Of a stretch of DNA of 64,000 nt, positions 10,185 through 22,200 are shown in pieces. The stretch spans positions 65,305,876 through 65,369,875 of the forward strand of contig CM056576.1 in the NCBI GenBank assembly GCA_029721435.1. Direction: 5' to 3'. The first letter of the stretch is position 1, and each line of letters opens with the position of its first letter. This stretch comes from Gymnothorax reevesii (taxonomy: Eukaryota > Chordata > Actinopteri > Anguilliformes > Muraenidae). The notes under the pieces were generated by a model. It was not told where the DNA came from. It worked only from the letters and a program-made list of their open reading frames with translations, and made no database searches. Made by a program: the position numbers and the translations under genes.

Positions 10185-10205
10185 TGGGGGCTCAAGGTCC
10201 GGGAT
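10185..10205 (+). promoter_or_regulatory. Primer-binding site, tRNA-Pro type, split by three bases
   Basis: TGGGGGCTC, then AAG, then GTCCGGGAT. Without the AAG it would equal the 18-base tRNA-Pro primer site known from gammaretroviruses. It starts three bases after the LTR end. Copies D (39548-39568, minus), E (58457-58477) and C (24133-24153, minus, second half mutated) share the same layout. Confidence 0.75.
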
Positions 10206-10295
10206 AGACCATTTTGTGAGTCATTTATTAAAAATCTAACATTTCAAATTGTAAAAAATTTTTTTTAATTGAATAAATATATATTGACAACAGCA

Positions 10296-13200
10296 ATGGA
10301 TGATTTCTTGGCATCACCAACCGTAGGGGTTTTGAAGTCTTTTAAAAAGACAGAACTGCTAGGAATTTGCAGACATTTAGAGCTGACAGAGGTGAAACCA
10401 GCCATGCGAAAAGCAAGACTGGCTAGAGAGATAGTTGAATATTACATTGATGAAAATGTGTTTGCACCAGGAGATCTGGAACAGTTTCCAGTGGAAAATC
10501 CAAATATAGAAATGGAACTTAAATTAAAAATGCTAGAGATTGAAAGGGAGGAAAAAGAAAAACAAAGGCAGTTTGAGTTGGAAAAATTAGCAAGAGAAGA
10601 GAAAAAAGAAAGGGAGGAAAAAGAGAAACAAAGAGAATTTGAGAGGGAAGAAAAAGAAAAACAAAGGCAGTGTGAGTTAGAAAAATTAGCAAGAGAAGAA
10701 AAACAAAGAGAATTTGAGAGAGAGAAAGAGGAAAGAGCAGAAAGAGAGAGACAGAGACAGAGAGATTTTGAATTAGAGAAATTCGATAGAGAAGAAAGAC
10801 TCCAAATGGAGAAACTAAAAATTAAAATTGAAACTAAAAATAAATTTTGTGCCAGTCAGGAGGTAAAACTGGTGCCTCCATTTTCGGAAAAGGATGTTGA
10901 CAACTATTTCCAGTGTTTTGAAAAGGTAGCAAAGAGTTGCCAGTGGCCAAAGGAACACTGGCCTCTGATGTTGCAAACTGTCCTCAAGGGTAAAGCTCAA
11001 CAAGCCTATTCGGCTTTGTCTGCAGATGATTCCTCTGATTATGAGGTTGTCAAAAAGGTTATTTTGAGAGCTTATGAGTTGGTTCCAGAGGCTTACCGAC
11101 AGAAATTCAGAGGTCTGAAGAAATCTGAAAATCAGACTTATGTTGAATTTGCTAATGAGAAGCAGGTTTGCTTTGAGCGCTGGTGTACTTCTATGGAGGT
11201 CAAGGATGATTTCAACTCACTAAAAGAGATGGTGTTAGTTGAAGAATTCAAGAACTGTGTTAAGGATGATGTTAAGACCTACCTTAATGAGAAGCAAGCA
11301 CTGAACTTGCAATCAGCTGCCAAATTTGCAGATGAATATGTTCTCACTCATAAGTCCAAATTTCAGTCTAGCAGTAACAATAAATGGTCCCAATTTCAGA
11401 AAAAGGGTTACGGTGATACCCAAGATTTCTCACCCAAAGACAAAGACAAATCTGGTGATGGTGCTCAGAAATCCAGTAACAGGTCTGATCAAAGTGTGAA
11501 AGCTGACAGTGACAAAAGTGGTCTAGTTTGCAGTTATTGCAAGAAATCTGGTCATGTTACAACTAACTGTTGGTTCCTTAAAGCTAAGAAAGAAAAAGAA
11601 AAGGATACCAAACCAAATGCCTTTGTGAAAACAAGGTTAGAAACCCCTGTTGTAGATAACCAATCTGCTAAATTGCCTGCTTCTTGTGGGGCTAAAAAGC
11701 CTAATACAGCTGACTTTGTGAGGGAGGAATTTCTTCCATTTGTGTCAGAGGGATTTGTGGCTCTGAATGAGCATACTACTCCTGTCCCCATATATATCCT
11801 AAGGGATACCGGAGCTTCTCAGTCACTTTTGTTGATGGACTCCTTGGAGTTACGTGATGAGACCGCTTCAGGGGATTTCATACTTGTACAAGGTATTGAA
11901 GGGAGGACTGTATCTGTACCCCTGCGCTCTATATTCTTGAAGTCAGATTTAGTTACAGGACAGGTAAAGGTGGGACTTATGTCAAGTCTACCTATAAAGG
12001 GTGTTTCTCTGTTGCTAGGCAATGACCTGGCTGGGGGCAAAGTAGTTCCCCCTGTACATCTTACTTCACAGCCGAGCACTGAAAATGGGGATGAGGACCC
12101 ATCTCTGTATCCTTCTTGCGCAGTGACTCGTGCTATGGCCAAGAAGGCTAAAGAAGAAGATGATGTGGTGCCGTCCAGTACATTGAATAGTCAGGACTCA
12201 GGTGGTTCGCCTCATGACTCTGATTGGCCTACTATGGTTTCTCCGTTTGAGGACTTATCAGATACTTTTATCAGTTCTCTATTCAGCCAGCCGGATGGGT
12301 CTCGTGATTCTGATGTGTCTGGAGACTTGTCTCTGTCCAGAAAGCGGTTGATTGAGGAGCAAACTAATGATCCTGAAATTTGTGTACTAAAAAGGAGAGC
12401 CCTTCCTGATAAAGAAATAGACGCAGTTCCAGTTGGGTATTATCTCAAGGATGGTGTGTTGATGCGGAAGTGGCGCCCTCCTGATATCCCTGCCAATGCA
12501 GATTGGGCAGTGGTCAGGCAAATTGTTGTTCCGAAGGTCTATAGGAATGAGATCTTAACAATGGCTCATAGTTTACCTTTAGGAGGTCATCTTGGTGTTA
12601 ACAAGACTGTTGATAAGATCATGAAACACTTCTTTTGGCCTGGGCTTCGGAAAGACGTTTCCAACTTTTGCAAAACCTGTCACACTTGTCAGGTAGTTGG
12701 AAAACACCAGTTAGACCCACCTGTAGCTCCATTGCAGCCTATCCCAGCATTTGGGGAGCCATTCTCTAGGGTCATTGTTGATTGCGTTGGTCCATTACCC
12801 AAGACTAGATCTGGAAATCAGTACTTGTTGACAATCATGTGTGCATCTACCAGATTCCCCGAAGCCATACCTCTATGTAACATCAAGGCAACTGCAATCT
12901 CGAAGGCTTTGATAAAGTTCTTCACGTTGTTTGGTCTTCCCAGGGAAATTCAGTCAGACCAAGGTAGCAATTTCACTTCTGGATTGTTTCAGCAGGTTGT
13001 GTATGAACTAGGTGCAAAACAGATTCTTTCTAGTGCCTATCATCCAGAAAGTCAGTGTGCCTTAGAGCGGTTTCATTCCACTCTCAAGACAATGATGAGG
13101 ACTTATTGTTATGACCATGAGAAAGACTGGGATGAAGGGGTTCATTTGCTGTTGTTTGCAGCTAGAGAAGCAGTGCAGGAGTCTACTGGATTCAGTCCAT

Positions 13201-15133
13201 TTGAGCTAGTGTTTGGTCATGAAGTGAGAGGACCTTTGCTATTATTGAGTGAACAATGGCAAGAGGAAGAGCCGCAAATCAGTCTGTTAGACTATGTTAG
13301 CAAGTTCAAGGAAAGATTGCGTGCAGCTTGTGACCTTGCCAAAGAGAACTTGAAATCAAGTCAGGGAAAAATGAAAACTTGGTATGATCATTAGGCTAGA
13401 AGCCGTGAGTTTAAACCAGGAGACAAGGTCCTTGTGTTGTTTCCCTTGCAGTCCAATCCATTGCAGGCTAGATTTCATGGTCCTTATGAAATTCTGACAA
13501 AACTCAATGATCTCAATTACATTGTGAAGACTCCAGATAGGAGAAAACCAAAACAATTGTGTCATATTAACATGCTAAAGCCTTATCATGACAGAAATGC
13601 TTGGGTTGCAGCTGTCACTTCAGATTCTCCAATGGTCGAAACGTGTGAAGATGAGGGGGAGTTTCAAGATGATGAACCAAGAATTAAAGCTGAAGTTCTT
13701 TCATGTAAATTGTCAAACACTGAAGTGTTGCAAAATCTTGATGTAAAACTCCAGCACTTAGAACCCTCACAGAGAGATCAGTTTGAAAGGTTGATCAAGA
13801 AATATGAGGATTTGTTTCCTGATGTTCCAAAGAGAGTTACTATAGCCTCTCATGATGTAGATGTTGGTGATGCCAAACCAATAAAACAGCATCCATACCG
13901 GATGAATCCTGAAAAGAGAAAGATTGCTGAGAAAGAGGTTGAGTACATGTTAAAACATGATATTATCAGACCCTCCAACTCCGATTGGAGTTCACCCTGT
14001 GTGCTAGTTCCAAAACCTGATGGAAGTACTAGATTCTGTACAGATTATCGCAAAGTCAATGCTGTAACTAGAACTGATGTGTTTCCAATACCTAGGATTG
14101 ATGATTGTATTGATAGTGTAGGGCAAGCAAAGTTTCTGACCAAGATTGATTTATTGAAGGGTTATTGGTGTGTGCCTTTAACTGAGAGGGCCAAGAGCAT
14201 CTCTGCTTTTGCCACACCATCTGGATTGTACCAGTATGAGGTCCTACCCTTTGGCATGAAAAATGCCCCAGCCACGTTCCAAAGGATGATACAGTCTACA
14301 ATCGCCGGATTGCCACACACGGGTGCATACATCGATGACCTGATCACATGGAGTGACTCCTGGGAAGAACATCTAAAAGATGTAGAGACGTTGTTCCAGA
14401 GCCTGACCCAGGCTAACCTGACTGTTAACCTGAGCAAGAGTGACTTTGGTTGTGCTACTGTCACCTATCTTGGCTACGTCATAGGCCAGGGTAAGGTGGC
14501 ACCCATAAATGCTAAAGTCCAAGCCATCATGGACTTTCCAGTTCCTGACAATAAAAAAGCTTTGCGCCGCTTCCTTGGAATGATCGGGTACTACCGCAAG
14601 TTCTGCAAGAACTTTGCTGAGATTGCTCTCAGTCTAACTAACCAACTGAAGAAAGGCGTAAAGTTCACCTGGGATGATGCATGCCAGAGAGCCTTCGATC
14701 ACCTGAAGTCTCTGCTGTGTCACTTCCCCGTGCTCAAATCTCCTGACTTCAACAAACCGTTCTCCATCGCGGTCGATGCTAGGGACCAAGCTTGTGGATC
14801 TGTGCTCCTACAGAGAAGTGACTCTGATGACATTGAGCATCCCGTGGCATACTTCTCCAGGAAGTTCAATCGCCACCAAAGGAACTATTCCACAATAGAG
14901 AAGGAACTGTTGGCTCTGGTCCTTTCTTTACAACACTTTGAGGTTTATGTTTGTACAGGACAAAAGCCAATGATTGTGTACACTGACCACAATCCGTTAA
15001 TGTTTTTGAGTAAGATGAAAAACAAGAATCGAGATTGTTGAATTGGAGTTTGATTTTACAGGAGTTTGACTTGGAAATTAAGCATGTGAAGGGTACAGAC
15101 AATGTAATTGCTGATTGCTTATCCCGTGTTTGA
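10296..15133 (+). pseudogene. gag-pol: gag-pol of Gmr1-type copy A (stop and frameshift)
   Basis: The true start is the ATG at 10296 (MDDFLASP), with a purine at -3 and G at +4. The domains match intact copy D: charged coil, SCAN-like capsid region, CCHC knuckle (near 11530-11570), protease DTGA (near 11808), integrase, GPY module, RT with YIDD (near 14328-14340) and RNase H. Two lesions are visible. AAG has become TAG at 13392-13394, in the integrase C-terminal part (10296-13394 is the open section). One G is lost near 15034, so the frame leaves RNase H about 30 codons early. Gly to Cys beside the catalytic Glu of integrase (ESQCALERF) is a further change. The product would be two truncated pieces. 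Confidence 0.93.
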
Positions 15134-15189
15134 ATGTGTATGATATGTATATATAGACAAGTGTTCACTTTACCGTTTTGTATTGAAAA

Positions 15190-15222
15190 GAAAAATTTTG
15201 CCTTTATGAGTCAAAATTTTTC
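15190..15222 (+). other. Conserved stem-loop before the polypurine tract
   Basis: GAAAAATTTTG and CAAAATTTTTC form a perfect 11-bp stem around an 11-base loop. The same sequence lies at the matching place in copies C and D. Confidence 0.55.
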
Positions 15223-15228
15223 CCTTTT

Positions 15229-15238
15229 GGAATGGAGG
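15229..15238 (+). promoter_or_regulatory. Polypurine tract of copy A
   Basis: GGAATGGAGG directly abuts the 3' LTR TG start. This is the expected plus-strand priming site. Confidence 0.7.
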
Positions 15239-15741
15239 TGTAATGTGAATATAGGCCACTAGATGGCAGTATTTACCTTTTTTTTTGTTAAGCTCAGACT
15301 GGAGTCATGTTTAGACATGTCCTGGACATGTCTGGGGCAAGTCTCAGAAAATTAAAAAAAAGAGGTCTAAATGTGGGTGGGGTCTGCAAAAGAGTATATA
15401 AGGAAAAGAATTGAGACAGTAAAGTAGTAGGAGAAATTGCAAGAAGATGACCAGACCTGCCATTCTGTTCAAGACCTGTGACATTTCTTTTGTGGATTTC
15501 TTTGCCTGTGTTTGAGCATTTTCATTATCCAGGACATCACCAAGCCACCCCACAAAAAGGGACTGTAAATATTTCTTTTTTTTTCCTAATCAATCTTGGT
15601 CTTTAGGTTCATTAGTTGTTAGTTAGTTGTTATTGTCTTTGTCTGTTAAATTAAATGTGTTTAAGTTTTAAAAACTGTGTGTCGTCCCTTGCTGTTGCTG
15701 TTGTGTTGTTTTAAATGTAATAACAAATTGGGGCCATAACA
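15239..15741 (+). repeat. 3' LTR of copy A
   Basis: Near-identical to the 5' LTR. The differences I see are a shorter T/A run or two and single bases near 15670. It carries the CTCF core at 15256-15269 and p53 half-sites at 15313-15344. Confidence 0.92.
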
Positions 15742-18605
15742 ATACTGTCTGGTAAGATTTGAAAGTCATTGCATTTTGATTTTATTCACATTTTACACCA
15801 AATATTTCGGAATTGGGTTTGTAAGAATGTTCGAATCTCCTCTTAAAAGTTGATATTAATAGTGATATGAATCCCTCAACTCTAGAGATTAAATATACAG
15901 AATTAAAATGAAATATTTTACTGTAAAAACTAGATAACTCGGTCGCCACAGGGACCGAATCGTGTCCCCCCCATCCTCAAATTTCGGACAAAATGGCCAT
16001 CGGCAGCCATATTGGATATCCGAAATTCACGAAAATCGTTCTTGAGCATTGTCCAATCAATATCTTTGCCTGTGTGAAATATGGAGAAATTCCTGTAATA
16101 AATGTGACTTCCAGAGCCCAGAACAGAAAATCTCTGCGGCGGGGGTGGGGCCAGAACTAAACCATAATATCTCCCGTCTATCGTCGTCGAGGAGATGCAA
16201 TCAAGGTCTGTGTTGGGTTTACAAGGAACATTTGCACCCTAAAAGCCCACAAGTGTCCAAAATAAGCCCACAAGACCTAAATTGCAAATTTTTTAACTTA
16301 AATTTGTAAAACATTTCATAACATTTTGTATTCAAATTACCAGAACAGATAAACATCTCAGTCAATGCTTATAGTGCATTTCATTAAGCACAGAACATGT
16401 TGAGAATTGATTTATGCTGCCATTCATTTTCAATTCTTCTCATTTCTGATTTCTCATTGGGCTTTATTTCATCTAAACTATTTATCAGCTGAAAGATTTT
16501 AAAAGAGAAATAGTCCTATCTTTATAGACATACAACCTCTTCGTGGTTGGCCAGGTGGAATGGGCCTGCTCAAGTACGGAGAGCCTTGCAAAATATGAAA
16601 CGCCATTGAATATTCTCAACTTTTTCCTGGGCTAGCAAGAAATATTTTTTTCAGGCCCTCTACTGAAGAATTTCCTTATGAATGTCTCTCCCTCTGGAGA
16701 AAGACTGTCATTCAGTGGCCTACCAAAGTAATAAATAACATGCAGGCAGCGTGAATCGAACGGCATTGTGAAAGCCCCTTTCTCAATCACAATGTCTTGA
16801 GGGCTCATGTCTACAGTTTCTTTATCTTGTCTTTCACTGTGCTTTGTACTGTTTTTTTCTTCAGTACACTTGACCTTCAGAGTTGTCGATTGTCCCCTAA
16901 TTTCATGTTTTTTCAGTGTTGTCTAGTTTGGCTTTGACGATCTTTTGGATTGTGCACTAGCCCCCGCCAGCTTTCTCCTTCTCCTTTCTTTGTATTTAAT
17001 CTGACTTGTGGTACAATAAAGCTTGATAGTTTGCGTATTAAAACATTTGGTTTCTTGATGCCAATTTGCTACTGTTCCTTTCCTGTATCCCAAGGTTTTT
17101 CTTGATGTGTTATTGATGGTTGGTAGGGAATGAAGCCTGTCATCTCACAAAGCAACTTTCTTCAAAAGTTGTTGCGGAACTGTCAGATATTGCTGTTTAT
17201 TGTTTACTGGGCGATACTGGTCAACTTGAAGGGGACAATCATGTAGTTTATGGATTTACCGGCAAAATTTGGACAACAGAAGGAGATGTATGGCGAGATA
17301 CAGTCCTAAAAAGGGTTTTTGCTGGATTTTGGGAGGATCCATAGCGCTTTGAAGGTGCAAGACGAGATCTTGCATACTCTGTTAAAGGAGTCAATGAGAA
17401 GCTATTTAATATAAGTACTTGATTGCCAAAGACAAAAGTGGTGTAGACACGCAGGGTCTGGACAGAGGCCTGATCTGTCAGGATATCATAACACAGAAAT
17501 ACAGCAATATATTTAGATTGCAAACATTGGTCCAGTCAAAGGTGAAACAACACAGATATGATGTGTTTTAGTGGGACTGGCCATGACTGTCTAATGAGCC
17601 ACAGTAGAAGTGGCACCAAAGTCTGGCACCAATGCAAAATTCAAATGCTGTCACTATTACAAAATTACTCCTCTTCCTTTTTACAGTCACAATGTTTTTC
17701 GGTTAACGTTCTTAGTTAACGTGTAATTAGGGCTCGGTTAGTAGTTGGACGTAATCTATTACCTTGGCAGCCACAAATTACAAGTACTATCAGAAAAACA
17801 GCTTTCATCAGGAATGTCACTTGCGATCTTTTGTTATTCATGGGAAGAACTATAAACTGCAGATGAGCACATTGCTGTCATAGACCTAATAGGGGAGACC
17901 TCTCTGTCAGGAATTATACTTGACGGAGACAGTGACATGCCTCCACTTTTATTTTTTATTATCATCATTCAACATGTTGAAAGAACGTGTAATCTATTGA
18001 GTCGATTCACTTTGGTAATTCACAATCACGAACCTAATCTGGATCTTACACCTGCCAATTGCCAACTAATTTCACTAAATGTGTCAAATTTTTAGGCTAC
18101 ATCATGTGTTTCAAAGGCATCTGTGTATTGTGTACAAACATAACAGAGCGCAATATGAATGAAAATTGTAATTTCCAATAGTGACAAGCATTATTTATGT
18201 CCATTCTCAAATTTACACAAGCACTACGCGTGGTCAGCAGCATGTGAAGATTTTGTTAGTCGCTACGAAAAGATCGGAGCTACTAAAATATTGATGAATG
18301 CGGAGATGCACGTAAATTTCCGCCTGCAAACAGTTAACACACAAATTCGTTCTGCTCACGTTTCATGAATGAGACCCATTGATAGTATCAAAATATTTTG
18401 ACAGTTTTATACAGTGCTGTAAAAAGAAACCCATGAAATTACAACGTACATTGGCAGGCAGATGGCTGTTATTAAACAATTAAGTGTACTATTTTTGCAG
18501 TGGTCGTTACATCATGAAATGGTTTCTGCAGTTAGAATGTTGAGTCCTCACACTTTTGTATGATATATATACATTTTCTGTGTGGCGCTATTTTTGTCTG
18601 CATAT
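15742..18605. other. No gene recognised
   Basis: 15742-15830 continues the Tc1-like relic. Beyond it the DNA is AT-rich and looks single copy. Short ORFs at 16049-16309, 17120-17344 and 18159-18368 have no recognisable domain; the 17120 one is the least biased but has no support. An AATAAA lies near 17018. Confidence 0.45.
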
Positions 18606-19102
18606 TGTTATGGCCCCAATTTGTTATTACATTTATAACACAACAGCAACAGCAAGGGATGACAAACACAGTTTTAACAACTAAAACACATTTAATTTTT
18701 AACAAAGACAAAGACTAATAACAACCTACAACTAAAGACCAAGATTGATAAATAAGAAAAAAACAGAAATAATTACAGTCCCTTTTTGGTGGGGTGGCTT
18801 GGTGATGTCCTGGATGAAGAAAATGCTCAAACACAGGCAAAGAAATCCACAAAAGTAACGTCACAGGTCTTGAACAGAATGGCAGGTCTGGTCATCTTCT
18901 TGCAATTTCTCCTACTACTTTACTGTCTCAATTCTTTTCCTTTTATACTCTTTTGCAGACCCCACCCACATTAAGACCTCTTTTTTTTAATTTTCTGAGA
19001 CTTGCCCCAGACATGTCCAGGACATGTCTAAACATGACTCCAGTCTGAGCTTAACAAAAAAAAGGTAAATACTGCCATCTAGTGGCCTATATTCACATTA
19101 CA
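18606..19102 (-). repeat. 3' LTR of copy C
   Basis: 497 bp, TG...CA on the minus strand. It carries p53 half-sites (18998-19029) and a CTCF core (19072-19085) in reverse orientation. The TATA box reads TTTTATAC instead of TATATAC in the 5' LTR, so the two LTRs have diverged here. Confidence 0.92.
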
Positions 19103-19247
19103 CCTCCATTCCAAAAGGGAAAAATTTTGACTCATAAAGGCAAAATTTTTCTTTTCAATACAAAATGGTTAAGTGAACACTTGTCTATATATACATATCA
19201 TACAATATTCAAATAAACACAGGATATATATATATATATATACATAT

Positions 19248-22200
19248 TCAAACACGAGATAAGCAATCAGCAATTACATTGTCTGTACCCTTCACATGCT
19301 TAATTTCCAAGTCAAACTCCTGTAAAATCAAACTCCAATTCAACAATCTCCGATTCTTGTTTTTCATCTTACTCAAAAACATTAACGGATTGTGGTCAGT
19401 GTACACAATCATTGGCTTTTGTCCTGTACAAACATAAACCTCAAAGTGTTGTAAAGAAAGGACCAGAGCCAACAGTTCCTTCTCTATTGTGGAATAGTTC
19501 CTTTGGTGGCGATTGAACTTCCTGGAGAAGTATGCCACGGGATGCTCAATTTCATCAGAGTCACTTCTCTGTAGGAGCACAGATCCACAAGCTTGGTCGC
19601 TAGCATCGACCGCGATGGAGAACGGTTTGTTGAAGTCAGGAGATTTGAGCACGGGGAAGTGACACAGCAGAGACTTCAGGCGATCGAAGGCTCTCTGGCA
19701 TGTATCATCCCAGGTGAACTTTACGCCTTTCTTCAGTTGGTTAGTTAGACTGAGAGCAATCTCAGCAAAGTTCTTGCAGAACTTGCGGTAGTACCCGATC
19801 ATTCCAAGGAAGCGGCGCAAAGCTTTTTTGTTGTCAGGAACTGGAAAGTCCATGATGGCTTGGACTTTAGCATTTATGGGTGCCACCTTACCCTGGCCTA
19901 TGACGTAGCCAAGATAGGTGACAGTAGCACAACCAAAGTCACTCTTGTTCAGGTTAACAGTCAGGTTAGCCTGGGTCAGGCGCTGGAACAACGTCTCTAC
20001 ATCTTTTAGATGTTCTTCCCAGGAGTCACTCCATGTGATCAGGTCATCGATGTATGCACCCGTGTAGGGCAATCCGGCGATTGTAGACTGTATCATCCTT
20101 TGGAACGTGGCTGGGGCATTTTTCATGCCAAAGGGTAGGACTTCATACTGGTACAATCCAGATGGTGTGGCAAAAGCAGAGATGCTCTTGGCCCTCTCAG
20201 TTAAAGGCACACACCAATAACCCTTCAATAAATCAATCTTGGTCAGAAACTTTGCTTGCCCTACACTATCAATACAATCATCAATCCTTGGTATTGGAAA
20301 CACATCAGTTCTAGTTACAGCATTGACTTTGATATAATCTGTACAGAATCTAGTACTTCCATCAGGTTTTGGAACTAGCACACAGGGTGAACTCCAATCG
20401 GAGTTGGAGGGTCTGATAATATCATGTTTTAACATGTACTCAACCTCTTTCTCAGCAATCTTTCTCTTTTCAGGATTCATCCGGTATGGATGCTGTTTTA
20501 TTGGTTTGGCATCACCAACATCTACATCATGAGAGGCTATAGTAACTCTCTTTGGAACATCAGGAAACAAATCCTCATATTTCTTGATCAACCTTTCAAA
20601 CTGATCTCTCTGTGAGGGTTCGAAGTGCTGGAGTTTTACATCAAGATTTTGCAACACTTCAGTGTTTGACAATTTACATGAAAGAACTTCAGCTTTAATT
20701 CTTGGTTCATCATCTTGAAACTCCCCCTCATCTTCACACATCTCGGCCATTGGAGGAACTGAAGTGACAGCTGCAACCCTAGCATTTCTGTCATGATAAG
20801 GCTTCAGCATGTTAATGTGACACAACTGTTTTGGCTTTCTCCTATCTGGAGTCTTCACAATGTAATTGAGATCATTGAGTTTTGTCAGAATTTCATAAGG
20901 ACCATGAAATCTAGCCTGCAATGGATTGGACTGCAAGGGAAACAACACAAGGACCTTGTCTCCTGGTTTAAACTCACGGCTTCTAGCCTTATGATCATAC
21001 CAAGTTTTCATTTTTCCCTGACTTGATTTCAAGTTCTCTTTGGCTAGGTCACAAGCTGCACGCAATCTTTCCTTGAACTTGCTAACATAGTCTAACAGAC
21101 TGATATGCGGTTCTTTCTCTTGCCATTGTTCACTCAACAATAGCAAAGGTCCTCTCACTTCATGACCAAACACTAGCTCAAATGGACTGAATCCAGTAGA
21201 CTCCTGCACTGCTTCTCTAGCTGCAAACAACAGCAAATGAACCCCTTCATCCCAGTCTTTCTCATGGTCATAACAATAAGCCCTCATCATTGTCTTGAGA
21301 GTGGAATGAAACCGCTCTAAGGCACCCTGACTTTCTGGATGATAGGCACTAGAAAGAATCTGCTTTGCACCTAGTTCATACACAACCTGCTGACACAATC
21401 CTGAAGTGAAATTGCTACCCTGGTCTGACTGAATTTCCCTGGGAAGGCCAAACAACGTGAAGAACTTTATCAAAGCCTTCGAGATTGCAGTTGCCTTGAT
21501 GTTACGTAGAGGTATGGCTTCGGGGAATCTGGTAGATGCACACATGATTGTCAACAAGTACTGATTTCCAGATCTAGTCTTGGGTAATGGACCAACGCAA
21601 TCAACAATGACCCTAGAGAATGGCTCCCCAAATGCTGGGATAGGCTGCAATGGAGCTACAGGTGGGTCTAACTGGTGTTTTCCAACTACCTGACAAGTGT
21701 GACAGGTTTTGCAAAAGTTGGAAACGTCTTTCCGAAGCCCAGGCCAAAAGAAGTGTTTCATGATCTTATCAACAGTCTTGTTAACACCAAGATGACCTCC
21801 TAAAGGTAAACTATGAGCCATTGTTAAGATCTCATTCCTGTATACCTTCGGAACAACAATTTGCCTGACCACTGCCCAATCTGCATTGGCAGGGATATCA
21901 GGAGGGCGCCACTTCCGCATCAACACACCATCCTTGAGATAATACCCAACTGGAACTGCGTCTATTTCTTTATCAGGAAGGGCCCTCCTCTTTAGTACAC
22001 CAATTTCAGGATCATTAGTTTGCTCCTCAATCAACCGCTTTCTGGACAGAGACAAGTCTCCAGACACATCAGAATCACCAGACCCATCCGGCTGGCTGAA
22101 TAGAGAACTGATAAAAGTATCTGATAAGTCCTCAAACGGAGAAACCATAGTAGGCCAATCAGAGTCATGAGGCGAACCACCTGAGTCCTGACTATTCAAT

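Larger units (their letters stand above)
9677..15741 (+). mobile_element. Gmr1-type LTR retrotransposon, copy A (full length, 6.07 kb)
   Basis: A complete element with two LTRs (505 and 503 bp), a tRNA-Pro-like primer site, a fused gag-pol frame and a polypurine tract. It is flanked by a 4-bp duplication (ATAC at 9673-9676 and 15742-15745). It is inserted into the 3' tail of Tc1-like relic A. The order of pol domains, with integrase before reverse transcriptase, identifies the Gmr1-like branch of Ty3/gypsy. It has at least two inactivating mutations. Confidence 0.95.

Noticed and set aside
10269..10295. Upstream extension of gag before MDDFLASP
   Set aside because: The first codons are TTG or GTG, not ATG, and differ between copies. 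The shared ATG with good context is 27-33 bases downstream.
15945..16060. GC-richer block with CGGTCGCCACAGGGACCGA palindrome as a possible operator
   Set aside because: Only a short imperfect palindrome in otherwise plain sequence; no second copy seen.
17120..17344. 74-codon ORF with ordinary protein-like composition
   Set aside because: No recognisable family, no continuation through splice sites, and no repeat context to explain it.
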